NCBI GenBank assembly: GCA_022592435.1
Contig: JABYQS010000026.1
Location: 248,001 to 312,000, forward strand
Direction of reading: 5' to 3'
Origin: Cerioporus squamosus
Taxonomy: Eukaryota; Basidiomycota; Agaricomycetes; Polyporales; Polyporaceae
Length of the DNA: 64,000 nucleotides
Part shown: positions 22,501-33,100 of the stretch, one piece after another
Numbering within the stretch: the first letter of the stretch is position 1
Layout of the letters: each line of letters opens with the position of its first letter
Position numbers and translations under genes: made by a program
Notes under the pieces: generated by a model
The model's input: only the letters and a program-made list of their open reading frames with translations
Database searches by the model: none
Told to the model about the DNA's origin: nothing

Positions 22501-23312
22501 TGGCTTGTATTGATACTACGATTGTATTTCCCTGTATATGTACGATGATCCCACTGCTGATATTATTAGGACTGAACATGCCGAATTGCATATCGACCAC
22601 AACACTAGGAACGCGCTTGAGAACAGGCTAGCAACAAGTCGACTGCGAGTCGCAGCGCGATGTTGTACAATGGAGGCGTCTGACCCATTTGTCCTATTCG
22701 GCAGGCTGCAAGCATATCTTGCAACCACTGTCTTCTCCTTGGCAATTGCCTGCAAGAGCAGAGCGCCGCACAACAAGCAGAGGACTACATATCCGACCGC
22801 CACCCGGGACTACTGTCGAGCATCTGAGCTGTATCGATGTCCATTCGACGATTACACACCCTCTATACCCTACTCATCTCTTGCAGATATACTGTTGACT
22901 GAGATTTCCAAGCTCGCACTTAGTAAGCAGCCTCAGGCGACTCGCCGAAGATCAGACATGCAAACCTAAGCCCGATGTGGTTTTTGGGGAACCTTGTCAG
23001 TGCTTCGCAGATGCCTGAGTATGCAGGGATCAATCCGCGTCGCCCTGTGATTCGCTGCTCGTCCCCGCAATCCGACAGCGTCGTCATCGAAGGCAGGGTC
23101 AATTGCCTTTGGTGCGCTCACCTAGCTTATCGAGCTAGCTAGCTCGGGCTTGCTCATCTATATTCACCGTAGCGTTTTGACAGGGTTTAGCTCATGGATG
23201 ATCGCATAATCTCACACTGAAGCAAGATAGCACCCAGAGCGTCCGGATAGCTGACCAACTTACAGGACTTTCCACAAAGTCCATCGAGCCGTATGAGGTG
23301 CCCTCTGGTGCG
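22501..23312. other. Gap between DAD2 and the first MBL-fold gene
   Basis: Open frames exist on both strands at 22516-22969, one of them hydrophobic, but neither has splice-site support or a recognisable domain. A perfect palindrome CGAGCTAGCTAGCTCG lies near 23129-23144. Confidence 0.35.
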
Positions 23313-23464
23313 GTATATAAACTCTGTGGAGCCAGCGTTATCGCAGCAACCTGAGTTATCCAGTAGAAACACCCCCTTCTCTTGCAGTGAGTCTATCTCT
23401 GTGGCAATATGAGACACTCCAGTCGGGACTCACTGCGTCCTATATCCAGCTCCTCTGCTAACAG
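23313..23464 (+). promoter_or_regulatory. TATA box and probable leader intron of MBL-fold gene 1
   Basis: TATATAAA lies at 23314-23321. A GTGAGT donor at 23387 and a CTAACAG acceptor at 23464 define a probable 78-bp leader intron at the same place as in the other family members (25415-25473, 52126-52077, 53700-53640), in each case within about 10 bp of the expected start codon. Confidence 0.55.
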
Positions 23465-24344
23465 AATTGGCGCGAGTCTCCCACTTCCTGCCATCGACCA
23501 AGTCTACTGGGAGGTGTCGGCGATCGACGCAGGCCAGGTCCATATGCTTCTCTCGCAGCTTGTCGACATCGCCAAGGAAGGCGAGATGGTTGATCTACCA
23601 GTCCTCTCCTTCGTCTTACGTCACTCGCGCACCGATGAAGTCGTCCTCTTTGACCTCGGAATCCGCCCAGACACGGAAGCCTACACGGGCGCCCGTGCTC
23701 TCGCCGATACGATGGACATCACGTTCCAGGGCCGCGATATCCCTGCAGCACTCGAACGTGGTGGCGTCTCACGCGCAGACGTCAAGCACGTTGTCATCTC
23801 TCATATTCATTTCGACCACACGGGCTACCCGAGAGCCTTCCCGAACGCGCAGTTCATAATTGGGGGCGCCGCCCGCAAAGTCATCGAGGAAGAAGGTCCC
23901 GACTACCCAGACACGTTCTATGCTATCAACGTACCCCTGGAGCGCGCACTCTTCCTCAGTCCCGAAGATCCAGTGGGACGTGAGTGGGGACCGCTCGGGC
24001 CTTTCCCGCACGCACTCGACTTCTTCGACGACGGCAGTCTGTACGTCATCGACGCGCCAGGGCACGTACCGGGCCACATTTGCGTCATGGCGCGCACCTC
24101 TTCAGATGGCGCATGGGTATGCCTCGCCGGCGACGGCGCACATGACTGGCGCCATCTCACGGGCGAGGCGGGCATCGGGCACAATCTCGTGTGCATGCAC
24201 TTGGATTTGCCGAGTGCGCTGGAGAACATCGCGAGACTGAAGGCGGTCAAGGACATCCCGAAAGTCAGGCTACTGCTCACCCACGACGTGCCGTTCGTGA
24301 AGGAAGGAAAGGGGTACTGGCCGGAGACGATTGCATTCTTGTAG
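23409..24344 (+). CDS. MBL-fold lactonase-like hydrolase, gene 1 (start codon uncertain)
   Basis: Metallo-beta-lactamase fold protein of the N-acyl homoserine lactonase (AiiA/AttM) type by layout; substrate unknown. The zinc motif is HIHFDH, followed by APGHVPGH, AGDGAHDW and the late His in LLLTHDVPFVKE. The open frame is 311 codons. Paralogues start MSLPPPA; here the matching position reads SLPLPAID preceded by GCG (23472-23474), so the ancestral ATG is lost. The only upstream in-frame ATG (23409) lies inside the probable leader intron. If that intron is spliced, the first usable ATG is at 23544, removing about 45 residues but not the metal site. It belongs with gene 4 (52742-53638) in a subgroup sharing GRDIPAALERGGVSRADVK. 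Confidence 0.8.
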   Translation: MRHSSRDSLRPISSSSANRIGASLPLPAIDQVYWEVSAIDAGQVHMLLSQLVDIAKEGEMVDLPVLSFVLRHSRTDEVVLFDLGIRPDTEAYTGARALADTMDITFQGRDIPAALERGGVSRADVKHVVISHIHFDHTGYPRAFPNAQFIIGGAARKVIEEEGPDYPDTFYAINVPLERALFLSPEDPVGREWGPLGPFPHALDFFDDGSLYVIDAPGHVPGHICVMARTSSDGAWVCLAGDGAHDWRHLTGEAGIGHNLVCMHLDLPSALENIARLKAVKDIPKVRLLLTHDVPFVKEGKGYWPETIAFL

Positions 24345-25348
24345 GGTTTGGTGCCTCCTCGAGTGGCAGTCGATGCATGTAGGTATGTGTCCTTGATGTG
24401 TTGTCGAACTGTATGTGGCGCGCGCTCACGCGCATATCGAACACTTAGGATGCGGAAGCACTGAACAGTATGTGTTTAGAGGAGGAGGGTATAGATCGGA
24501 TCGGTACTGAGGATCTCGACGTGCTGTGCTCAAGCTGTGCTGCAATATCATTGCCAGGAAGTTCACCGATTATTCGCTGCATCTCCTGCACGATTCACCA
24601 CCACTCAACAGGAGAACGCGGCTCGACCGAGGTGCGCCGCCATCGCCCCACCGGTCTCTCACATATAGCGGTCCCAACGATCGCAACACAGTAAGTACAT
24701 GAAGTGAGAGCATCGGTTGCAGAGCAATAGCGCCGGACGACCTCTCGGCGAAAGTAGGAAGAGGGGATTGTGAACGGTTCGTGGAGGAGAACGAGCCACC
24801 TATTAGTGATCTGACACGTTCGTCCTTTTCGAGGAGAGGTCTTCAGCTAACTCCGCTTCTGCTATATCCGCCCTAGGGAATCTATCCGCTCTCCGATACG
24901 CTCGGACGTTCCGCAGATGATTCATCTTCCTTGGGACAACCGATCGGTACAGCGCATTTTCTGACAACGTATGAGATACGCCCTACTTGATGCTGCGACT
25001 GTTGTAGGGCATATACGCCCGCCAGAGCCGTTGAATACTACTCCCTGAATGTCCCGAGTAGAGGAGGAGAGCTTAGCAAGCCCAGCGAGATCACCCGATT
25101 GCTACACCTAACTCCTCTCAGGTAAGTGCTAGCATACTGTACTAGGCTGTGTCGTCCTCGGTCATGAAGTCGGCCAGGTTGGTACATGAAAAATATACGC
25201 GATCGTTCGGCAGGACCCGCAGCAGCACCAACGCTACCAGGCGCCTCCTATCTCCGCATGCATGTGTACGTATAGACATCGGGACCAGGCCTGTTCAGCC
25301 GTGACTAACGATGGTAGTGCATGTGTCCGAGGGAATCGCACGTTGCCT
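24345..25348. other. Gap between MBL-fold genes 1 and 2
   Basis: One kilobase with no open frame of interest, no RNA gene and no repeat that I could recognise. Confidence 0.4.
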
Positions 25349-25483
25349 GTATATAAGGGCTTTAGAGGTCGGACGAGCAGCATCAACATCGACATCGACA
25401 TCGCATTACCACTGGTGAGAGTTGTGTGCCATATTCCTTTTCCCTTCTCGTGCTAACATTGGTACCACTGTAGATCAGTCACC
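25349..25483 (+). promoter_or_regulatory. TATA box and leader intron of MBL-fold gene 2
   Basis: TATATAAG at 25350-25357, donor GTGAGA at 25415, acceptor CACTGTAG ending 25473, then 10 bases before the ATG. The intron contains a CTAAC branch-point-like element. Confidence 0.6.
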
Positions 25484-26377
25484 ATGAGCTTGCCTCCTCC
25501 CGCACCCAACCAGACATTCTGCCGTGTGTCTGCGCTCGAAGCTGGGCATGCCTTTGCGCGTCTCGGCTGGATCGTTGACGGCGTGGACGAGAGTGTCAAG
25601 GTTGACCTCCCGGTCATCTGCTTCCTCGTGCAACACCCCACCAAGGGCGAGAAGTTCCTCTTTGATCTCGGCATCCGCAAGGACTGGGACAGGGGGCTCC
25701 CGGCACACCTCGTCCAGTACATCATCAACACCCTGAAGTTCGAGACGCGGGTCCCGCTCGACATCGTAGAGTCGCTCGCCAAAGGCGGCGCGAAGCCATC
25801 GGACATCGACCACATCTGCATCTCTCACGTCCACTTCGACCACATCGGCCATTCTGCCCTCTTCCCCACCTCGAAGTTCCACGCGGGCGAGGGTGCCCGT
25901 TTCCTGGTTGAGAACGGATATCCGAAGGTCCCCGAGTCGGTCTTCCCCGTTGACACCGTCCCCGAAGGCCGCACCACGTTCCTCAGCCCCGAGGCATGGC
26001 CTGCGCTCGGACCCTTCCCCCATGCGCTCGACTTCTACGGGGACGGAAGCATGTACATCGTCGACGCAGGCCACGGGCACATCCCTGGTCATCTGAACCT
26101 CCTCGTCCGCACTTCAGCAGACGGTGGATGGATCTACTGTGCGGCGGACACCGTCCACGACTGGAGTCTCTTGACCGGCGAGGGCAAGATAGGCCGTCAC
26201 CCGACCTTCGGTTGCACGCATCACGATGTCGACGCGGCGGAGGAGCACATCGGGAGGGTGAGGACGCTTATGAAGGAGAACCCGAGGGTGAAGGTGATAC
26301 TGGCGCACGACGCACCCTGGTACAAGGAGAACAAGCATGGTCCCGCTTTCTGGCCTGGCTCGATCGAGTCGTTGTAG
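25484..26377 (+). CDS. MBL-fold lactonase-like hydrolase, gene 2
   Basis: Single-exon coding region of 297 residues, intact. Starts MSLPPPAPNQTFCRVSALEA, which all subgroup II copies share. Metal-binding motif HVHFDH within CISHVHFDHIGHSALFP, then GHIPGHLN, AADTVHDW and AHDAPWYKEN. There is no signal peptide, so the enzyme is probably cytosolic. The fold and motif order match quorum-quenching lactonases, which open the lactone ring of bacterial homoserine lactones, but many relatives act on other lactones or esters and the substrate cannot be read from sequence. Closest local relatives are genes 3 and 5 at 51-55 kb. Confidence 0.9.
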   Translation: MSLPPPAPNQTFCRVSALEAGHAFARLGWIVDGVDESVKVDLPVICFLVQHPTKGEKFLFDLGIRKDWDRGLPAHLVQYIINTLKFETRVPLDIVESLAKGGAKPSDIDHICISHVHFDHIGHSALFPTSKFHAGEGARFLVENGYPKVPESVFPVDTVPEGRTTFLSPEAWPALGPFPHALDFYGDGSMYIVDAGHGHIPGHLNLLVRTSADGGWIYCAADTVHDWSLLTGEGKIGRHPTFGCTHHDVDAAEEHIGRVRTLMKENPRVKVILAHDAPWYKENKHGPAFWPGSIESL

Positions 26378-26556
26378 ACTTGTAATGACATGGCTCGGCT
26401 GGAAATGTATCTATATATCTATAATTACCCTCCACTCTGTCAGCCCGACAAGGGATGATATCGCAGATGTCACGAACTCAGTACATACCGAGAAGACAGT
26501 GAGAGAAGTACGCCAGGGTATACAATCGTCAACAAGTAACACGCTATCTCTTGTGA

Positions 26557-29500
26557 CTACTTATCAGCTGCATGCTTCTTCTGCTCCTTGAGAGCCGCGA
26601 TACGCTATATCAATGCTATCAGAAGAGCTCTCGAACACTTGAGATAACGTGTTATGTACTCACTTGTCGTCTTTCCTCTTTCCGACGCGCCATCTCCGCT
26701 GCCTTTTCCTCTTTGCTCATCCCAGTCGTACTATGTCCCGCAGAAGCCGGGTGTGCAGCCTCCCCCTTGTTTTCGGATGGCGTTATAGATCGAGCTCCCG
26801 ACCCAGGTCGCGGACTGGCTAGGGGTGAGGGCACAGAAGGACGATGCGCCGGGGTCGGTCGAGTCGGTTTCGGGGCTATGGGAGGGTTTGATGCTGGTGC
26901 TTGTGTGTCCCACGGATCTGTGCCATACGATCGTGTCAATGTCGCTGCGGAGAAACCACTTGTAGCCGACATAGACAGACCTGCGACAACCGCGTCAGCG
27001 TGAACGTTACCGAAGCCAAAGTCATCTGGTGCGGTGCTGGGAGCTGGAGCGGTCTCGAAGGCACCTGCGAACGGCGTCAGTACATCGACCTTCACAACAA
27101 CAGCATCGACAGGACCTACTCCAATCGTCCTCATCGGCGTTTACGTCCATCAGGTCGTCGTTGCCCCATGGATTTGCACTCGGAGACGTCTCAATCTCGG
27201 CAGCAGCTTCTTCTGCCCAGTCGGGGATCGCGGGCACATGCGACAGCACCTTCGTCGCCCCGAGCTGCATGCCCTTGCCCTTGCTCGGGGAGGTGAGGGA
27301 TCGCGTTGGGCCGGAGTTGGACGAGAGCGTAGGTGTCAAAGGCGGCGGTCCGCTGCTGGAATCGGAAGTTGAGCTGAGAGTTAACGTGTTGCCAGCAAGA
27401 GCTGCGTTGGCTGCTGGGGCAGAGGTTGGGCGGTCGATGGATGCTCCTATCGCCGAGGTCATACTGGTCTGCAGATCCCCTGTCGCGAGCTGCAAGAATA
27501 CGACTTGAATAGAAGAGACATGAGAAGCAACGGACGGGACATACCTTCTTGCCGAGAGAGGTTATGGCCCACCCTGCTAACGCACCGGCCGCACCGGCGG
27601 CGCTGTTAACCAATGCGTTCGGAGAAGAGCCGTTGATCTGGACCTGAGGTATCTCGTTCTCGGCCGGGGCCGTCTCTGGCTATGGAACAGACGTCACGAC
27701 AATGCAAGATAGCACTCGAACATGGCTCACCATAATCGCTGCGTGCTCTTCTAGCTTCTTCACGAAGAGCTCCATGGCCTTGAACGCCTGGTCACGCACA
27801 AGCCTAGGGGGTCGTTAGCTCAGCAAATGCGCATGCACTCATCGCACCGACGGAGAGACGACGAGCACATACTTCTCCTTGTCGATGAGCGTAAAGGCCA
27901 TGCTCGGGATGACCTTTGACGCAATGTCTTCGATATCGAAGCAGTCCATCGTTGCCATAAGCGCCATAAGACCTGCGACGCGAGCATGGACGAACGGGTC
28001 CTTGAGTGCGCGTGCAAACGCGGGTACTAGTACCTTGCGCTTCGTGTTGTATCCCAGCAAGGGGCCCAGCCGCCCAATGAGGATACAAGTATTGGTCCGG
28101 ATCGACGCCTCAGGGTCGGCTTGCATCCGAGCAAGGTGACGGAGCAGATCGTTGTTCATGATACGCTCGTTGAACTGGAAAACGATAGAGTGCAGGTGAG
28201 TACCCGGGCAAGATGCGCAATCACCAGTCTACGAACTTTGTCGGATAGTAGGATGATCGACTTGACCGTTGCCTCCCGGATGATCGCCACCGTGTCACTG
28301 AAGCCAGTTTGCTGTGGTCTGATGAGTTAACCACCTCCGGTCATGCAGGGTGATAGCTTACGAGGTTCGGCCAGATCTTGTCGCAAACAGTCTTCTTGTC
28401 CAACTTATCTGCGTACTCGGGCAGGTGGTCGAGGAGCGCCATGCGAGTTCCTCTATCCGGACTGGCGTAGAGCTTGACGAGGTGCGTCAGAATAACAGAA
28501 GGGTAGTCTTCTGGAGAGACGCCCTTCCCGAACTGCAGTACAAGGGGAAGTATCGCTGCTGCCGACGCGCCACCAAACTCAAGCGCGGAGATGAGGGCAG
28601 GAAGGACCTTGTACGAAGCGAACTCCGAGGGGAACGAGTTAGCAGACTCTTTCAGAGACCTGTGGAAGTATTATCAGCATGTGGCTACCAATGAAGCGGC
28701 ATAGAACACGACGACTGACTTCAGCAAGCTCGCTTTCTCCGCTTCGCTTGCGAGATTGAAGTTATCGAGACCAGCGCATACTTTGACCAGGCGGTTGGTG
28801 GCGAAGAATCCAGAGCCTTCGCCCGCGGTCTGGGACATCCCAAGCTCTAGGAAATGTGCGGGAGTCAGCCGCGCCTTCGGATTCGGGTTGAGGAGCTTCT
28901 TGTATGCGGGAAAGATCGACGTCGGGATGGTACCACGAGATGCAGCGGTTGGAGGTGGATGAGGTGGTTGCGCTGCAGCAGGCAGGGTGTGGTTCGGATT
29001 GAAGGCGAAGTGGATGAGAAGACCGAGGCCATATGCGTCTGCCGCTGCCGTGGGTAGCCTGTTCAGTCGTGGTCAGAGAGAGAACAAAGCAACTCGTAGC
29101 GAACTTGATTACTCCTTCAGAACCGAGTACCCTCCCTTCTTGACTTCTGGGGACGAATACGTTGAGGCGTCGGGAAGCATTCCACCCATGGTCTGAGGGC
29201 GTACACCAATTGTCATTGAAGAGGGCAAGATGACCGTACATACAACAACGTACGTATAGAACGGCAGCATCATCTTTAGGGTTGCTCAAAACATCAAACC
29301 CGCCTAGTTTCCACTCTCCGGACGCGGAAATGAAGACGGAGTCCACACGTACATTGCCGTGGGTCGACGACGCGGAGTCATTCAAGAACGCCAGAGCAAT
29401 CTGTAAGAAGTCAAGCGTGCAGTCATTGGCAGCAGACTGGTCGACGTACAGAGATGCGATGAAGACCCCAGACCAGCCACGCCTCCCGCTCCTGCACGCT

Positions 29501-29918
29501 CTTGGATTGCCATTCAGTGATCGCAGGCCCCAGAGGTCGAACACGTTCGGTCATGATGTGGATGGTCGTATCTGTTTCTACCACCTCCATGAACTTGAGT
29601 ACGTCCGGGTGCCTGATAGTCCGTAGTTTGCGGAGCCCATTCTTCGCCAGTGGCAGCAGATTCTTCTTCGCCGGAGCAGTGGCATCAAACTCGAACACAG
29701 AGACCAGCGTCCCATCGTCCTGAGACATTATATGAGTCTCTCGAGGATCATTCCGTCAGGGAACATCGGCGCACCCGTTTCGTGCCGTCATATAGAGACC
29801 AGATTGTCCTGTTTTCGAACGAGGTGACCTTCGGGCCCAGCGAGAACGGCAAGTTCAGACCTGATTTCTGAACCAAAGAAGATACAGCGGCATTCCCGAG
29901 CGTACGCAGATAATCCAT
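26557..29918 (-). CDS. SCY1: SCY1-like pseudokinase
   Basis: Scaffold of the Scyl/Cex1 family, linked in other organisms to vesicle coats and tRNA export. Thirteen exons join in frame to 893 residues. Residues 1 to about 290 form a kinase fold without catalytic residues: the HRD position reads HGN (152-154, in HGNVRVDSVFI) and the DFG position reads GFD (GEWKLGGFDVL). HEAT-type helical repeats follow (for example FNERIMNNDLLRHLARM, VPAFARALKDPFVHARVAGL). The C-terminal third is low-complexity Ser/Pro/Ala with DPWDT and NPWGNDDLMDV motifs, ending in a basic coiled coil (EEKAAEMARRKEERRQRIAA). Start MDYLRTLGNAAVSSLVQKSG is the family start. Head to head with the next gene, 218 bp between start codons. 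Confidence 0.93.
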
Positions 29919-30136
29919 GACGAGACCGAGTAAAGTACAAGGAAGAGTTGAAGACGAAGACAATGCAGATCGCGTCGCCGGCGGTGTTGACCGCGACGAC
30001 CACGAGGTGCTACGGGCGCCAATTCGCGCGTGTTCGCGGAAAGCAACCCCGCGGTCGTCACCACTTTTCCGCTGCTCACCATCATCCACGTCCGGCTCGA
30101 GCCTTTCGACGCTGTCCTCGTCGACGAGACGGCGGC
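29919..30136. promoter_or_regulatory. Bidirectional promoter, SCY1 and tail-anchored protein
   Basis: Only 218 bp separate the two start codons, so the genes must share regulatory sequence. No TATA box was recognised on either strand. An in-frame upstream ATG at 29948 for the plus-strand gene lies in this interval and was not chosen. Confidence 0.5.
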
Positions 30137-33100
30137 ATGGACGCGTCTCCTCCCCTCGCGATACCCCGGCTCCGCTTGCCCAGATACTCTCCTCAGCAGC
30201 AGGCTCTATCTCCCATCGCCGGACCCTCTCACCACCCCGACTACCTTCACGCAGACGAAGATGACGAGGACGCGGAATCTACGCCGCGCATGTCGACGTC
30301 CGCGATACCAGACAAAAGCTCACCGCGATCACCCGCAACACCAGGTCTGCCCTCGGAGCCAACGGCGCGTCTTCGTGCTCTTCTAGCCCGTGTCCCCCAC
30401 TCGCCGAATGGTGCTACGCCTCATGCTCGCCCGCCGCTCATTCTGCCTTCTTCCTCTGAACCCGACTCCGATTTTGAACCACCTCATTCCACTACAACTG
30501 TGTCAAGTTTCGCGCGCGAGAGTTTAAAGGAGCTCTTCTCGCATGCCCTTCGCGAACCTGGTAACACGCCACGGAAGAACGGGCGGCCGAGGAGGAACAG
30601 TATTGACACGAGCGAGGTGGAGGCGAGTCCCCGAGTGGAGGAGGAGCGCGCAAGGTACAAGGGAAAGCGGCGCACCCTGAGCGATGAGGAAGCCGACAAG
30701 TCCAGTGAGTACGCTTGCTGATTTGTGGAATGTATGCCTCACAGAACGTGGTTATAGGGTATACAGACTCTTCCGAAAAGTCGCAGCACTCGTCTGCGGC
30801 TTCCACATTTGCGGCCCTGAAGCAGCGTTTGGATCAGTCGACATCCGCCATGCCACCCCTCTCACAAGCCCGTACGTGTCTCGCCCTTATTGATGTGGCA
30901 ACGCGTGCTCAGAGCGGTCCCAGAGATGGTAATGGATATGTCCATGCCTCCTCTCAACTCTAGCACAGATTCCGCGATGCCCCCAACCATGAAGGTGGAC
31001 ATATCATCCGACACGCCACCGCGCGCGACCAGCACGCCAATGCGCACCTTCCAAATGTCCGTGCAACTGGGCATGCATTCAAGTGAGCATATGCTATCGA
31101 CCGCTTGCTGTGAGTGGCTAATCATCTTCCATCCTCAGACCTTTTGGAGCAAGACTCGGAGATGCAGAACGCATTGCAAGGGATGGACAGCTACGAGAGT
31201 GCTCCGGTACCACGACAGAGACATAGCAGTACACCGGCTTTGAAGGACTCCGTTGGTCCCGGACCTACGCCTCGTCCACAACCACATGGACATTCACCTG
31301 CTCGACCGCTTTCCTGGAGCTCCCATTCCAAGTCTCACTCCATCAACAAGCTCCCACCACCACCGCCATCTCGCCGCGGCAGCGAAGACCTAGACACCTC
31401 CTGTACGTTTGTTTATGAGGAGACTCCCTGCCATGACGTGTCTCACATTGTGTATAGCTTCTAGGGCAAGCTCCTCGTTGTCTGGCGCTGACTGTGAGTG
31501 GCCAGGTACCATCTATGAATGCGAGAGTGACGCTATTGTAGATCATGAGCGCCAAGATGAGACTAAACGCGAGCGGATGCATGAGCGCGAGCGCGCGTGG
31601 AACTCGCCAGTGCCGAAACTGCCACCCAAGTCCCCCGCTCATCCAGGGAAGCATGACCTGTCCCATCGTCACTCATGGGGCTCGCCTAGCAACGGACGCG
31701 GCAGCCCTGCTCATCGACTGAACCGGAAAGACAGTGCGGCGTCGCTCTCGAGCATCGCCGGCACGGATGATGGAAGGTCATCATCGCGCGCGAGCTCTAT
31801 CGCGTCGCGATCAGATTGTGAGCACCCCTCAGCGATGCCGTTCTGGTCTTCCTATCTGACACTTTGCAGACAAGGAGCGCGTGGAGGAGACGAAGAAGGA
31901 ACGCAACAAGGATCGAGAGCGTGAATGGAACAAGCCCCATCCGAAGCTCTCGCGTTCGTCATCCAATCTCAGCCTGAACAAGAGCGAGCGCGTCCGTACA
32001 ATCAGTACTCCCTCACGTCCGGGTTCTTCCGCATCTTACCTCTCACCGGTGACGGCGACGCTGCAGAGACACGGGTCCGCAAGCTCGGTGTCGAGCTCGC
32101 GACCGAGTTCACCGGCGACGTCGATCTCCGGCAAGAGCATTGAGCTAGAGGTTGAGCATGAGATCGACCACCTGCGAGAGCGTAACTGGAATTCGCCTCT
32201 TCCGGACTGGCACCTGCACCACCGGAGGTCTCTATCTCCCTTACCTCGTTCGCGCCCGGGATCGCCTACTGGGACTCCACCACACGCTGCTGCGCCTCGT
32301 AGTCGGACGAACAGCATCACTCATGGCAACAGCCTGAGTGTACCCTCTCCTGTTCCGCGCAGCAAGTCTCCTGTCGGTGACAGAATACCGCGTGCGAAGT
32401 CACCGATGTTGCACACTTCTGCCGGTAGCAAGTCGACGCCGCATGGGCGGTCATATTCCCCTATCAGTTCAACACCTCCTCCCGAGATCGCAGAGTCTGC
32501 CAAGTCCGAATTTGGCTCGCGGTTCGGCTGGTCATTTCCCCAACACAAGCACAAGCCCCTCCCGCCCCTTGAGCTCGATGAAGAGTCTCCCAGACGCCCG
32601 CTCTCGCGCCCATCCAGCCGCAGCTCTCTCGCCGCTAGTGTGACCACTCCTAGTCACATTCCTGTCCGGTCGCCAAGGAAGAACGACCATGCGTCGACAT
32701 CGTCTGTGTCAACGCCGTCGGCAGGAGCATTTATCCCAGGCAGCACTTCGGAGAAGAAGAGCCGCCATAGGAGAAGTGTGACTGAGTTTTCGGAAGCTGT
32801 CGGTTCTCTGCCTCCGAAGATTGAAGTCAGCAGTGGTGATGATCTACCCCCAGTGCCCATCGTGGATGGCCACGACGACTTCTCTTCTTCTGGTGAGTTG
32901 TGGTGCAATTTTTGTTTTCCTGGCTGCGCTCACCATCTGGCCTCAGCGAGCGAAGATGATGCCAAGGTTGTCAGTAGCACGCCTACCGCGAAGCCTGTTC
33001 CTCTGCCCCCTCCAGAAGCTTCCACCACTCCTGCGTCAGAGCCTCCCGCTCGTGCCCTCAATAGTCACGCAGAAACATCTCAGCCAAGTCCGGGCTCCCC

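Noticed and set aside
22516..22969. Overlapping open frames on both strands, one hydrophobic
   Set aside because: No splice signals, no domain, and each is the other's antisense. Not enough to call a gene.
30872..30968. Two separate 41-bp introns instead of one 97-bp intron in the tail-anchored protein gene
   Set aside because: Removing both, or only the first, gives an early stop; one 97-bp intron keeps phase 1 on both sides. Removing only the second is also open, so the point stays uncertain.
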